DNA of 64,000 bases from CAZYQW01 sp964649825 (GTDB lineage Bacteria > Planctomycetota > B15-G4 > JADJEK01), in assembly GCA_964649825.1 (NCBI GenBank), contig CAZYQW010000090.1:1-64000 (forward strand), given 5' to 3'. The notes below the pieces were generated by a model. The model did not search any database and was not told the origin of the DNA. It saw only the letters and a program-made list of their open reading frames with translations. Every line of letters begins with the position of its first letter. Position 1 is the stretch's first letter. Position numbers and translations under genes: made by a program. This document shows positions 34,359-45,066 of this stretch, one piece after another.

Positions 34359-35735
34359 CTACTCCCGCGCCTTCCGCTTCAGGAACTGCCCTCGTCCCGC
34401 CTTCCCGACGAACTGGCCGTGCTCGATGATCACCTCGCCGCGCGAGAGCACGGTCTCGGTCTTCCCCTTCACCGTGCGACCTTCGTACGGGTTGTAGTCG
34501 ACGTTCATGTGGTGCGTCTTCGCGCTGATCGTCGTCTCGGCGTTGGGGTCGAAGACCACGATGTCGGCGTCGGAGCCGGGGGCGATCGTGCCCTTCCTCG
34601 GGAAGAGGCCGAAGATCTTCGCGGGCGACGTCGACGTCAGCTCGACCCAGCGGTTCACGGAGATACGACCCTGTGCCACGCCGCCGTCGTACGTCAAGCT
34701 CATGCGGGTCTCGATGCCGGGGGCGCCGTTCGGGATCTTCGAGAAGTCGTTCTTGCCGAGCTGCTTTCCCTCGTTGAAGCAGAACGGGCAATGGTCGGTC
34801 GAGATCGCTTGCAGGTTGCCGCCGCGGAGGCCGCGCCAGAGCAGGTGCTGCTTCTCTTTCGCTCGCAGCGGCGGGCTCATCACGTATTTCGCCCCCTCGA
34901 AGTTCGGCTCCTCGTAGTTGTCATACGACAGGAACAGGTACTGGGGGCACGTCTCCGCATAGGCCGGCAACCCCTCGAGGCGGGCCTTCGCGACCTCGTC
35001 GAGCGCTTCGGCCGCCGAGAGGTGGACGATGTAGACCGGTACGTCGGCGATCTGTGCGAGGCGGATGGCGCGGTGCGTCGCCTCCGCTTCGGCGATCGGC
35101 GGGCGCGTCAGCGCGTGGTATTTCGGCGCGACGTTCCCCTTCTTCAGCGCCTGCTCGACGAGGACGTCGATCACGAGGCCGTTCTCCGCGTGCATGCAGA
35201 TGGTCGCACCAATCTCGCCCGAGCGCTGCATGGCGCGGAAGATGGAGCCGTCGTCCATGAAGAACACGCCGGGATACGCCATGAACAGCTTGAACGACGT
35301 CACCCCCTCGCGGACCATGTCCGCCATCTCTGAGCCGAGCGGCTCGGTGTACTGCCGCATGATCATGTGGAAGCCGTAGTCGATCGCGGCCTTCCCCTCG
35401 GCTTTGCCCATCCACGTGTCGAACGCCTGGCGCAGCGTTCCGCCCGGTTCCTGGATCGCGAAGTCGACCACGCAGGTCGTCCCACCGTGCGCCGCCGCGA
35501 TCGTCCCCGTCTCGAAGTCGTCGACCGAGAACGCGCCCCCGAACGGCATGTCGAGGTGCGTGTGGACGTCGATACCGCCGGGGATGACGAGGCGGCCGCC
35601 CGCGTCGATCACCTTCGCGCCGCTGGCCTCGAGGGACAGTCCGAGCGCCGCGACGGTCTCGCCATCGACGAGGACGTCGCCGATGAACGTCTCGGTGGCC
35701 GTCACGATCGTCCCGTTCTTGATGAGCGTCTTCAC
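34359..35735 (-). CDS. Dihydropyrimidinase / D-hydantoinase
   Basis: A 458-residue cyclic amidohydrolase. Metal ligands are visible in order: the DVHTHLD His-x-His pair, the carboxylated lysine in SFKLFMAYPG, His in CMHAENG and in YIVHLSAAEA, and the final Asp in STDHCPF. It hydrolyses dihydrouracil or dihydrothymine to the N-carbamoyl-beta-amino acid, step two of reductive pyrimidine degradation. The GTG at 35735 with GGAGA seven bases upstream gives the expected N-terminus (KTLIKNGTIVTA). It is separated from preA and the transaminase by the plus-strand arsenic operon but lies on the same strand. An 18-codon relative survives at 5091-5144. Confidence 0.9.
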   Translation of the reverse strand: MKTLIKNGTIVTATETFIGDVLVDGETVAALGLSLEASGAKVIDAGGRLVIPGGIDVHTHLDMPFGGAFSVDDFETGTIAAAHGGTTCVVDFAIQEPGGTLRQAFDTWMGKAEGKAAIDYGFHMIMRQYTEPLGSEMADMVREGVTSFKLFMAYPGVFFMDDGSIFRAMQRSGEIGATICMHAENGLVIDVLVEQALKKGNVAPKYHALTRPPIAEAEATHRAIRLAQIADVPVYIVHLSAAEALDEVAKARLEGLPAYAETCPQYLFLSYDNYEEPNFEGAKYVMSPPLRAKEKQHLLWRGLRGGNLQAISTDHCPFCFNEGKQLGKNDFSKIPNGAPGIETRMSLTYDGGVAQGRISVNRWVELTSTSPAKIFGLFPRKGTIAPGSDADIVVFDPNAETTISAKTHHMNVDYNPYEGRTVKGKTETVLSRGEVIIEHGQFVGKAGRGQFLKRKARE

Positions 35736-36258
35736 TTGGTGTCTCCGGACCAGCGCGTCGATCGTCCGTCGTCGAGCGCGATCGTAGCCGCCGGCGGGCG
35801 ACTGGACAACACGGCCCACGGCATCGGCTCGGAGCCGAGGCAACACCCGTTCGCGCTCCCGGCCGCGGCAGTTCCCAATATCGGTGGGAATCATTGGCGC
35901 GATTCACCTACGCGATTCACCGATCGGTTCATTGAGTTCCCAGTGGTCGACCCGACACGCGTCCGCGCCCGTGTCCAACGCACGTGAACGAGGCGCGCGC
36001 GTCCGATCAGGATGGACCCTGCATCGAACGTGCTCACTTCTTCGTGAGTCCCTCTCCGCGCCGTGCCTGGACGACGGGGGGGACGCGACGATAGAACGCT
36101 CCTCTGGCCCGATCCTCGAGACGGAGAAACGCCGACGTGCCTTCATCCATGAACCAGACCAAGAGATCGACCCTGCGGCCGACCATCCGAGCGCGCGCGG
36201 ACGGGCTCTCCTCCGCGACCCGGGCGACCCGGGCGACACCGACGCGGGAGGCCGCGCG
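35736..36258. other. Intergenic stretch, no gene recognised
   Basis: It must carry the promoter of the dihydropyrimidinase gene (leftward) and of the membrane protein at 36259 (rightward). The short frames present have no family resemblance and no good ribosome binding sites. A GCGATTCACC direct repeat occurs at about 35899 and 35914. Confidence 0.4.
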
Positions 36259-36675
36259 ATGAAACGCCACCTTCCCACGATCGCGGGCGCGTTGCTCGGT
36301 CTCCTGTTCGTTACGGTCGGACTGATGGTCATCCTCGAACTCGGCCCGACGCCGCCGCCGCCCCCCGAGGGTTCGAAGGCCGCGCTGTTCTTCGGCGCCT
36401 TCGGCTCCTCGGGCTACATCACGTTCGTGAAGGTGTTCGAGGTTCTTGGCGGCGTGCTCGTCGCGTTCCCCCGGACCCGGAACCTCGGCCTGTTGGTCCT
36501 CGGCCCCATCATTCTCAACATCCTCGCCTTCCACGTCTTCATCACGGACGGCGCGGACCTCTTCTCGCCGATGGTCGTTCTCGTCTGTTTGCTCGCCGCG
36601 TTCCTGCTTTGGGTCGAACGGCGAGCGTTCGCGGGGTTGGTCCACCGCCGTTGCTCCGCGCCGAGCGAGGCGTGA
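36259..36675 (+). CDS. DoxX-like small membrane protein
   Basis: A 138-residue protein with four hydrophobic helices (about 7-27, 42-70, 76-95, 103-118). The pattern is GALLGLLFVTVGLMVI, then SGYITFVKVFEVLGGVLVAFPRTRNLGLLVLGPI (long, interrupted by its own loop), then FHVFITDG. Glycine and charged residues at the helix ends fit the DoxX/DoxD-like superfamily. No enzymatic role is assigned to most of these. The ATG follows GGGAGG by eight bases. It is a single gene between the dihydropyrimidinase and an effector-binding protein, with no operon partner apparent. Confidence 0.65.
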   Translation: MKRHLPTIAGALLGLLFVTVGLMVILELGPTPPPPPEGSKAALFFGAFGSSGYITFVKVFEVLGGVLVAFPRTRNLGLLVLGPIILNILAFHVFITDGADLFSPMVVLVCLLAAFLLWVERRAFAGLVHRRCSAPSEA

Positions 36676-36919
36676 CCGAGCAGGTTGTGTTTGTCCGGCG
36701 GTCCCTCCATCCTTGCGGCAGGGTGGTCCGCCGCGAACGGGAAGGTGCTCTTTGCGCGGGCCCTCAGTAGACTTGCCCGGGTGACCGGATTCATCCGAAT
36801 CCGCGGGTTGCCGAAGGGCGTCGAGGTGTCGAGGCTCTTGTCGGTCTCAGGGCTCGCGAAAGGGTTCGATTCGTTCGAGTCCGCGAGGCGATCGCAGTCG
36901 TGACTGAGAGGAGGACGAA

Positions 36920-37402
36920 GTGCTCGACGAACCCCAGATCGTGCGGATCGACGCGCAGCCGGCCGCGGTCATTCGGCTCACGATCCCGCGCGCCGACATC
37001 CAGAAAGTGATGGGGCCCGCGATCGGTGAGGTCATGTCCGCGATTGCCGCGCAGGGCATCCCTCCGGAAGGCCCCGTCTTCACGCACCACATGAGGATGG
37101 ACTCCGCGACGTTCGACTTCGAGGTCGGCGTGGCCGTTGGCACCACGTTCTCCGCCACCGGACGCGTGAAGCCCGGCCAGCTTCCCGCCGGCACCGTGGT
37201 CCGCACCGTGTATCGCGGACCGTACGAAGGGCTTCACGCGGCGTGGGCCGAGTTCGAGGCATGGATCGCGGCGGAGGGGCATTCCGCCGCGCCGAACCTG
37301 TGGGAGCGATACGTGTCCGGCCCCGAGTCGAGCGCTGATCCGACCCAATGGCAAACGGAGCTCAATCGTCCATTGCTCGACAAGCACGGCGCGGGGACCT
37401 GA
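36920..37402 (+). CDS. GyrI-like effector-binding domain protein
   Basis: A 160-residue stand-alone SOUL/GyrI-like (AraC effector-binding) domain. It shows the two-fold strand-helix pattern PQIVRIDAQPAAVIRLTIPR, then GTTFSATGRVKPGQLPAGTV and VYRGPYEGLHAAWAEFEAWI. The conserved G-P-Y-x2-L-x2-A-W segment and the late LWERYVSGPE are typical. Such proteins bind small hydrophobic or cationic ligands and act as sensors or sequesterers when no DNA-binding domain is present, as here. A GTG start follows AGGAGG. The methyltransferase gene begins 40 bp later and may be co-transcribed. Confidence 0.75.
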   Translation: MLDEPQIVRIDAQPAAVIRLTIPRADIQKVMGPAIGEVMSAIAAQGIPPEGPVFTHHMRMDSATFDFEVGVAVGTTFSATGRVKPGQLPAGTVVRTVYRGPYEGLHAAWAEFEAWIAAEGHSAAPNLWERYVSGPESSADPTQWQTELNRPLLDKHGAGT

Positions 37403-37442
37403 GGATGCTGCTTCGTCGGGAGCGCTTCGTGGAGACTTGCCT

Positions 37443-38261
37443 GTGACCACCCCGACGCATCGAGGGCGTCTCGCCGGCACTGGCTGGGACCCTGGGCGTT
37501 ACAGCAGATACTCCGATCACCGCCTGCGGCCGGCGCTCGACCTCATTGCGCGGGTCGATCTCGAGTCTCCGACGGTGATCTATGACCTCGGCTGTGGGAC
37601 GGGGAACGTAACGCGGATCATCGTGGAGCGGTGGCCATCCGCGATCGTCCGCGGCGTCGACCACTCGCGCGAGATGCTCGAGCGCGCGGCTGCGGACTCG
37701 AGCGCGATCGAGTGGATCGAGGCCGACGTGGCGGAGTGGGAACCAGCGGAACCGGCGCACCTGATCTACTCCAACGCGGTGCTGCATTGGGTCGAAGGGC
37801 ACCGCGATCTCTTTCCCCGGCTCGTGGGGTGCCTTCGTCCGGGCGGAGTGCTGGCGGTGCAGATGCCGCTCAGTTGGGACGCCCCGTCGCACCGGCTCAT
37901 GCGCGATACCTTGGCGAACGGGGGAGCGGGTGGGAGTGCGCTGGGCTCCGAGGAGCTGCGGCGGGCGATGGACCGTGACGGAGTGGAGGCGGCGACGACG
38001 TACTACGACCTCCTTTCCGCCTGCACGCGGCGACTCGACGTTTGGACCACGGAGTACCTCCACGTCTTGGAGGGGACGGATCCCGTGCTCGCTTGGGTCG
38101 AGTCGACGGGGCTCCGGCCGATCCTGAACTCCCTCGACGAGGGCGAGCGCGAGCGCTTCCTCGACGTTTACTCGCGGCGGCTGCGCGAGGCGTATCCGCG
38201 GCGGAGAGACGGCCGGACGCTCTACCCCTTCCGGCGGCTGTTCCTCGTCGCCGCAACGTGA
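37443..38261 (+). CDS. tam: SAM methyltransferase, trans-aconitate 2-methyltransferase type
   Basis: A 272-residue class I methyltransferase. It contains the SAM-binding IYDLGCGTGNVT motif and the acidic post-II residue in VRGVDHSREML. The trans-aconitate-methyltransferase-like motifs SNAVLHWVEGH and LRPGGVLAVQMP follow. It would methylate trans-aconitate, a spontaneous by-product that inhibits aconitase, or a similar carboxylate. The GTG at 37443 follows GGAG; a TTG six bases upstream is less likely. The C-terminal region (CTRRLDVWTTEYLHVL, RRREAYP-like end) also fits Tam. Substrate is assigned by family only. Confidence 0.8.
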   Translation: MTTPTHRGRLAGTGWDPGRYSRYSDHRLRPALDLIARVDLESPTVIYDLGCGTGNVTRIIVERWPSAIVRGVDHSREMLERAAADSSAIEWIEADVAEWEPAEPAHLIYSNAVLHWVEGHRDLFPRLVGCLRPGGVLAVQMPLSWDAPSHRLMRDTLANGGAGGSALGSEELRRAMDRDGVEAATTYYDLLSACTRRLDVWTTEYLHVLEGTDPVLAWVESTGLRPILNSLDEGERERFLDVYSRRLREAYPRRRDGRTLYPFRRLFLVAAT

Positions 38262-38321
38262 CGGCGTCGTACCATAGGTCCGAACCGATCGACCGCGCTT
38301 CGACGCGAAGGAACCCGAGTC

Positions 38322-39278
38322 ATGACGCCGACCCCGGAGCAGCCGTTCTCCGTCATCCTGGACGACGGCGAGCCGAACGAGCCGATCGAACGGTTCCTGC
38401 GGCGACGGCTTCGCGCCGATCCGCCGCGAGTCCGGAAGTTGCTTCGCCAGCGTCGCGTGACTCTCGCTCGAGACGGTGACGCGCGGGTGTTGAGCTTCGG
38501 CGACCGGCTCGTCGGGCCGGGCGTGCTGACGGTGGCGCGGCCGACCGGAACGAAGCCGCCGCCCGCGCCGAATCGCCGCATCCTGCTCCGCGTTCTGCAC
38601 GAAGAGGACGAGTTCGCCGTCATCGACAAGCCGCCGTGGCTGCCGATGCAGCCGGGTCCGTACCACGGAACCGACACGATGCAGAACGGTCTCGTCGCGC
38701 GGTATCCCGAGCTGGCCGGGCTCGGGCGCGACCGGAACTTCGGTCTCGTGCATCGGCTCGACCGCGAAACCTCGGGCGTGGTCGTGGTCGCACGCACGGC
38801 ATCGTGCTATGCCGCGCTCGTCGAGCAGTTTCGGGAGCGCACCGTCGCCAAGCGGTACGTCGCGCTCGTCGACCTGCGGGAGCAGGGGCTCGAGGCGGCG
38901 GAGCTCGATCAGCCGATCGACGGCAAGGACGCGCACACGGTGGTGGAGTCGGTCGAGACGCGCGGCGACGTCGGCAGCGTCGTTCTCCACCCGTCGACGG
39001 GGCGGATGCATCAGATTCGCATCCACCTCGCGTCGTGTGGAACGCCGATACTTCGGGATGACCGCTACGGGCACGGTGCGGATGACCTCACCGCCCGTCT
39101 CTATCTGAAGCGGCTCGCCCTCCATGCCGAGGAGTTCTCGTTCGACCATCCGACGACCGGCGAACGGCTCACGTTCCGGCGCGGGCTGCCGCGCGACCTG
39201 CGTCACGCGTGGAAACGGGCCGGCTGGGTCCTCGCTCCCGCCGAGGGCGCAGCCGAGGAACCGCGCGAGGACGAGTAG
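38322..39278 (+). CDS. RluA-family pseudouridine synthase
   Basis: A 318-residue protein with an N-terminal S4-like RNA-binding segment (about 15-65: PIERFLRRRLRADPPRVRKL). The catalytic core carries the hallmark LVHRLDRETSGVVVVAR (about 144-160), whose aspartate attacks uridine, and MHQIRIHLASCGTPI near 226. It isomerises specific uridines in rRNA or tRNA; the exact target (RluC, RluD or TruC-like) cannot be told. The ATG lies 60 bp after the methyltransferase stop. An acidic tail of about 15 residues follows the domain. Confidence 0.85.
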   Translation: MTPTPEQPFSVILDDGEPNEPIERFLRRRLRADPPRVRKLLRQRRVTLARDGDARVLSFGDRLVGPGVLTVARPTGTKPPPAPNRRILLRVLHEEDEFAVIDKPPWLPMQPGPYHGTDTMQNGLVARYPELAGLGRDRNFGLVHRLDRETSGVVVVARTASCYAALVEQFRERTVAKRYVALVDLREQGLEAAELDQPIDGKDAHTVVESVETRGDVGSVVLHPSTGRMHQIRIHLASCGTPILRDDRYGHGADDLTARLYLKRLALHAEEFSFDHPTTGERLTFRRGLPRDLRHAWKRAGWVLAPAEGAAEEPREDE

Positions 39279-39401
39279 TCGAGCCGGCGCCGCGGGGGAT
39301 TGTCGCGTCGCCAGGCGAGCGGGTTCGACGGTCGTCGGGTAACCTGCGCGAGGTCCGGACCGTGCCCCACCTTCGCCGCTGTTTCTTGAAGGAACGTTCT
39401 T

Positions 39402-41168
39402 GTGCGACGCTCTCCCCTGCTCGTACGGCCGCTCATCCTCCTTGTCTTCACCCTGTTCAGCGCATCGACGCTCGCCGGTGACGCGACCCTTGCTTTCGAC
39501 GACGAGACGATCGCCCGACTGGGGGCGAACCCGCCGGCGACAAGCACCGCCGACAATGCCGAGCGGAGTCTTGCGTTCGGCGATCTCGACAACGACGGCG
39601 ACGTCGACCTCGTCGTCGTTCGCAAAGGCGCGTACACGCTCGCCGCGCTTCCCAACGTGCTCTTCATGAACGAGGGCACGGCCGACGGTCACGCCATCGA
39701 TGGCGTCCTGATCGACCGCACGCAGGCGTTGGCGAGCGGGTCGGACGTTCCCGCCGATCAAGGGTTCTCGACGCCGACGCGCGATCGAGACGTCGTCATC
39801 ACGGACCTGGACCAGGACGGGTTCGCGGACGTCGTCACCGCAGTGGCATTCGGGTTGAACGAGGCGAAGCACCTGACCCACCCGCGCGTCTATCGCAACC
39901 TCGGAGCGAGCGGAGGCGCGTGGTCGGGTTTGCGATACGAGGACGCTCGTATTCCTCAGATGCACCCGAACGTCGGACCGCGCTTCGCGTCCGTCTCGGC
40001 CGGCGACGTGACGGGAGACGCCTTTCCCGACCTCTGGTTCACGGACTTCGACAAGTCCGAGTCTCCAGCGTCGAACGACGCGTCCGACTACGACAACCGG
40101 TTGCTCGTGAACGATGGGAACGCGTTCTTCACCGACGTGACGACTACGGCTTTGACGTTTCCGATGTACAACTCCGCGTACGGAGCGGCCGGCGCCATCG
40201 CGGACATGAACGGCGACGGCGCGAACGACCTCGTCAAGCAGTCGTCGAACCTGAACCCTGTGCACATCGGCATCGCCTACAACGATCCGAGCCAAGTCGG
40301 CACGTTCAACCTCTTCAACGTCGTCTACGCCTTCCCGATGAACGGCTACTACGTGTCGACGGGAGACCTGAACAACGACGGGCGCGTCGACCTGATCGTC
40401 ACCGACAACAACACCGACCGCTACCTCTTGAACCAGGGGAACGACGTTCAGGGCCAGGCGACGTTCCAGTTGAAGACGTTTCCGGCGCTCGGCTTCGACT
40501 TCGGCGGCAACTCGTACGCGGTGGATCTCGACGACGACGGGTTCAGAGACGTGCTGATCACCGACATGGACGTCGACGTGCCGGGCTGCTTCCGGCGCAT
40601 GCACCTCTATCTCAACCGCGGCGACGTACCGGACGTGACGTTCGTCGAGGACGTCGAGTTCATCCCGATCGACATGCTGAACGGGACGCACGACGTCGCC
40701 GTGTTCGACCTCGACGGCGACGGGAAGAAGGATCTCGTCGTGCCGCGGTGCGCGACGACGGAGGTCTGGAGACAGCGGCCGTTCTCATCGTTCGGGAGTG
40801 GGTGCGCGGGCAGCGGAGGTTTCGTGCCGCGCCTCGATGTCACCGGCAGCCCGGCGATCGGGGGCCAGGTCAGGGTGACCCTGGACCAGGCGCTCGGCGG
40901 CGCGAGCGCGTTTTTCGTCGTCGGCCAGGGCTCGGCCGAGCTGTCGATGGGATTTGGATGCAGTCTCAACGTCGCGCCTCCGCTCGCGCCGATCGTCGGA
41001 CCATTCGTCACGACGGGAGCCGGTGCCGGGAACGGACTTCTCACGGTTGCGACCACGATGCCCGCGACGTCCCCGTCGGGCGCGTTCGCCGTGCAGGCGT
41101 TCATCATCGATGCCGGCGCGGCGGGCGGATTCACCAACTCGAACGGGGTCTCGTTCACGATTCCGTGA
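39402..41168 (+). CDS. Secreted VCBS/FG-GAP propeller protein with type-A module
   Basis: A 588-residue protein. The GTG at 39402 follows GAAGGA and opens a signal peptide (PLLVRPLILLVFTLFSASTLAG). Residues about 45-450 contain VCBS-type repeats (GDLDNDGDVDLVVV, TDLDQDGFADVVTA, ADMNGDGANDLVKQ, GDLNNDGRVDLIVT, DLDGDGKKDLVVP). The type-A C-terminal module begins near 463 (FGSGCAGSGGFVPRLDVTG) and ends NGVSFTIP. It is exported and resembles the FG-GAP cluster at 9-19 kb, but is monocistronic and belongs to the VCBS branch. No catalytic residues are recognised. Confidence 0.85.
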   Translation: MRRSPLLVRPLILLVFTLFSASTLAGDATLAFDDETIARLGANPPATSTADNAERSLAFGDLDNDGDVDLVVVRKGAYTLAALPNVLFMNEGTADGHAIDGVLIDRTQALASGSDVPADQGFSTPTRDRDVVITDLDQDGFADVVTAVAFGLNEAKHLTHPRVYRNLGASGGAWSGLRYEDARIPQMHPNVGPRFASVSAGDVTGDAFPDLWFTDFDKSESPASNDASDYDNRLLVNDGNAFFTDVTTTALTFPMYNSAYGAAGAIADMNGDGANDLVKQSSNLNPVHIGIAYNDPSQVGTFNLFNVVYAFPMNGYYVSTGDLNNDGRVDLIVTDNNTDRYLLNQGNDVQGQATFQLKTFPALGFDFGGNSYAVDLDDDGFRDVLITDMDVDVPGCFRRMHLYLNRGDVPDVTFVEDVEFIPIDMLNGTHDVAVFDLDGDGKKDLVVPRCATTEVWRQRPFSSFGSGCAGSGGFVPRLDVTGSPAIGGQVRVTLDQALGGASAFFVVGQGSAELSMGFGCSLNVAPPLAPIVGPFVTTGAGAGNGLLTVATTMPATSPSGAFAVQAFIIDAGAAGGFTNSNGVSFTIP

Positions 41169-41250
41169 CGCGCGCTGGAGTGCGGCACCGGATCGGTGAG
41201 GTCGTACGCGGCGGGCCCCGACCGGGCAGGGCCCCATGACATCGGCTGGA

Positions 41251-42123
41251 CTACGGCAGCAGATCGACAAGCTCGTCGTACGTCTCCGGGCGTCGGTCGC
41301 GATAGAACTGCCACACCCGCCGGACCTCCTCGATCATCTCGAGGTCCATTTCGGCGGTCAGCAGCTCGTCCTCGTCCTCCGACGCCTCGGCGAGGACGTT
41401 TCCGCGCGGATCGACGAAGTAGCTGCTGCCGTAGAACTTGCCGATGCCCCACGGCGCCTCCGTGCCGACGCGGTTGATGCAGCCCATGAAGTAGCCGTTC
41501 GCGACGGCGTGCGCGGGCTGCTCGAGCTTCCACAGGTACTGTGAAAGCCCGGCGACGGTGGCGGAGGGATTGAACACGATCTCGGCCCCGTTCAACCCGA
41601 GGATGCGCGCGCCCTCCGGGAAGTGGCGGTCATAGCAGATGTAGACGCCGACCCGGGCGTATCGCGTCTCGAAGACGGGATAGCCGAGATTGCCGGGCTT
41701 GAAGAAGTACTTCTCCCAGAAGCCCGACGTGTGCGGGATGTGGTTCTTGCGGTACTTGCCGAGATAGGAGCCGTCCGCGTCGATCACCGCAGCAGTGTTG
41801 TAGTAGACGCCGGCCTGCTCGCGCTCGTACACCGGCACGACGATGACCATCTCGTGCTTCCTCGCGATCGGTCGCAGTGCCTCGGTCGTCGGGCCCGGCA
41901 CCGCCTCGGCCGCGTCGTACCAGCGCGCGTCCTGGCTCGGGCAGAAGTAGGGACCGTTGAAGATCTCCTGCAGGCAGAGGAGTTGCACGCCCTGCTTCCC
42001 GGCCTCTTCGATCATCGGGAGGTGCTTCTCGAGCGCGGCGGCCTGGATCTCGGCCACCGCCCGGGTCTCGTCATTGATCGGGTTGCCGCACTGGATCAGT
42101 CCGCCCTTGACGATTCGCGCCAC
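41251..42123 (-). CDS. Beta-ureidopropionase-type nitrilase-superfamily amidohydrolase
   Basis: A 290-residue carbon-nitrogen hydrolase with the Glu-Lys-Cys triad in place: LQEIFNG (Glu), KYRKNHIPH (Lys) and YICYDRHFPE (Cys). The sequence after the Cys (GARILGLNGAEIVFNPSA) matches beta-ureidopropionases and N-carbamoylputrescine amidases. In this neighbourhood the natural substrate is N-carbamoyl-beta-alanine or its methyl analogue, step three of reductive pyrimidine degradation, releasing ammonia, CO2 and the beta-amino acid. The GTG start has GAGGAGG nine bases upstream. It is on the same strand as the other catabolic genes. Confidence 0.85.
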   Translation of the reverse strand: MARIVKGGLIQCGNPINDETRAVAEIQAAALEKHLPMIEEAGKQGVQLLCLQEIFNGPYFCPSQDARWYDAAEAVPGPTTEALRPIARKHEMVIVVPVYEREQAGVYYNTAAVIDADGSYLGKYRKNHIPHTSGFWEKYFFKPGNLGYPVFETRYARVGVYICYDRHFPEGARILGLNGAEIVFNPSATVAGLSQYLWKLEQPAHAVANGYFMGCINRVGTEAPWGIGKFYGSSYFVDPRGNVLAEASEDEDELLTAEMDLEMIEEVRRVWQFYRDRRPETYDELVDLLP

Positions 42124-42276
42124 GTCAGTGCCTCCTCGGTTCGTCGGTCTGGATCGTCGGTCTGAGGTCCGATTGTAGGAATCGCACCCGGCGTTCGGTC
42201 GTGCAGTCTCGCACGATCCCGCCGGCGGCCGCGCGACGAGGGTCGATCTCGCGTCGTTCGCTGATTCGGCCCGGTC

Positions 42277-42468
42277 ATCTGGGTCGGGGCCGGTTGGGTG
42301 TTCGGCAACTCGGTGCAGGTCAATGCACAGGGGATGGCGACCGACTTCACGGCGATCCCGCTGACCGCGGCCACGATCGGCCTCACGTTCTACGTGCAAT
42401 GGATGGTGGACGAGGGAAGCGGGCTCGCGTTCTCGGACGCGGCGACCTTCACGCCGTTCCAGTTCTGA
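42277..42468 (+). pseudogene. C-terminal remnant of a type-A secreted protein
   Basis: Read in frame, this ends IGLTFYVQWMVDEGSGLAFSD and then a TTPFQF-like tail to a stop at 42466-42468. This is the usual end of the type-A C-terminal module. No upstream propeller or start is present, so only the tail of a lost secreted-protein gene survives, between two catabolic genes. The rest of 42124-42582 contains a 10-bp tandem duplication (GGATCGGGCC at 42486-42505) and a terminator. Confidence 0.55.
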
Positions 42469-42528
42469 CGCCGGCCGACCCGTCCGGATCGGGCCGGATC
42501 GGGCCGACCGACCCGACGTCGATGAAGA

Positions 42529-42559
42529 GAGGGCCGCCCGCCTCGCGCCGGCGGCCCTC
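42529..42559 (-). terminator. Hairpin terminator after the semialdehyde dehydrogenase gene
   Basis: A perfect 10-bp stem (GAGGGCCGCC at 42529-42538 with GGCGGCCCTC at 42550-42559) and an 11-nt loop lie 23 bp past the stop of the minus-strand dehydrogenase gene. In that direction the hairpin is followed by TCTCTTCATC. Confidence 0.6.
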
Positions 42560-42582
42560 GTTCGTTGGCGAGGAACCCCGGC

Positions 42583-44028
<1,446 letters not shown>

Positions 44029-44197
44029 CGGAGCTCTCCGCCAGAGTGCGTTGTCGTCTGTTCTCGGATGCGATGGTAAACGGGTCCGTCGCCTCGAGAA
44101 AGGGGCGATCTCCGTCCGCGTGCGGACCCTCGTCGCCGCGAGACCTGGGTCTTCGGAACGGCGAGGTAGAATGCGCGCGGTCTTCGGAGGAGGCACC

Positions 44198-45022
44198 ATG
44201 CGAACGATCCTTGCCATCGCAGTCATGTTCGGATTCGCGGCGAGCTCCGCGGCGCAGCCTTGCGGCGCGGCCGGTCTGTCCGTGACGTTCACACCCGCTC
44301 ATCCGAAGGTGGGTGAAGCGATCCAGATCTCGCTCAAGAACACGACGAGCGCTTGCATCTACGCCCTGCCTGACTCGTGCGTCTATCGGTCCGTCCACCA
44401 GGTCGACTGCTCCGGCCAGGCGGTCGTCCCGTTCCGATGGTGCACGGCCGTCGGCCAGATCCTCGCGCCCGGCGCGTCGGCGGAGGACAAGTGGGACCAG
44501 AACGACTCGATCGGGAACCCCGTTCCGGCGGGAACGTACGCGTTCTCCATCGAGCTGAAGGACTCCACGGGCGGCACTCTCGTCACCCTCTGTCCGACGA
44601 TCGACATCGGGGGCTGCGCGCCGCCGCCCGCGCAGTACGGCGCGCCGAGCCTCGGCAGCGGCGGACTGGCCCCGGCGTGGGCGGTGAACGGTGGACCCCA
44701 GATCGGAGACCCCGGCTACACGCTGCAGGTGAAGAACGCGCTCGGCGGCGCGGCCGCGTTGATCCTGGTCGGGGCGAGCCAGGCGAACGTTCCCTCGACG
44801 TGGGGGACGCTGCTCGTGGGAGCTCCGATGATCCAGCTCCCGGTGCCGTTGGGAGGCACTGTCGGCCAGGCCGGGGCCGGCACGGTGACGTTGACGTTCT
44901 CGATCCCGCCGGACGCCGCTCTGGTCGGGCTCGCCGCGCACCTCCAGACTCTGGTCGCGGATCCCCTCTCCTCCGGCGGAATCTCGCATACGCCGGGGCT
45001 GACGTTGACGATCTGCTCGTGA
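44198..45022 (+). CDS. Secreted protein, BsuPI-like plus type-A-related module (paralogue 1)
   Basis: A 274-residue protein with signal peptide TILAIAVMFGFAASSAAQ. The mature N-terminal domain (about 22-150) contains six cysteines and the pattern PKVGEAIQISLKNTTSACIY, then DKWDQND and PVPAGTYAFSIELKD. This recalls the BsuPI-type (intracellular proteinase inhibitor) immunoglobulin-like fold. From about 155 comes a version of the secreted C-terminal module (GSGGLAPAWAVNGGPQ, NALGGAAALILVGAS) ending LTICS. An excellent GGAGGAGG precedes the ATG. It is a paralogue of 45753-46586, with an unrelated minus-strand gene between them. Function unknown; the inhibitor resemblance concerns fold only. Confidence 0.75.
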   Translation: MRTILAIAVMFGFAASSAAQPCGAAGLSVTFTPAHPKVGEAIQISLKNTTSACIYALPDSCVYRSVHQVDCSGQAVVPFRWCTAVGQILAPGASAEDKWDQNDSIGNPVPAGTYAFSIELKDSTGGTLVTLCPTIDIGGCAPPPAQYGAPSLGSGGLAPAWAVNGGPQIGDPGYTLQVKNALGGAAALILVGASQANVPSTWGTLLVGAPMIQLPVPLGGTVGQAGAGTVTLTFSIPPDAALVGLAAHLQTLVADPLSSGGISHTPGLTLTICS

Positions 45023-45066
45023 GCGGCGCTGGCTGGCGCTCGGACCGCGGCGCGCTCGCCCGGCGA

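Noticed and set aside
37362..40691. Very long minus-strand frame (1109 codons)
   Set aside because: It runs antisense over four well-supported plus-strand genes, has extreme Arg/Val/Asp composition and matches no family. It is a high-GC shadow.
41192..41245. GGGCCC-rich palindromes as a terminator between the VCBS and ureidopropionase genes
   Set aside because: The stems are short and self-complementary individually, giving no clear single hairpin; too weak to list.
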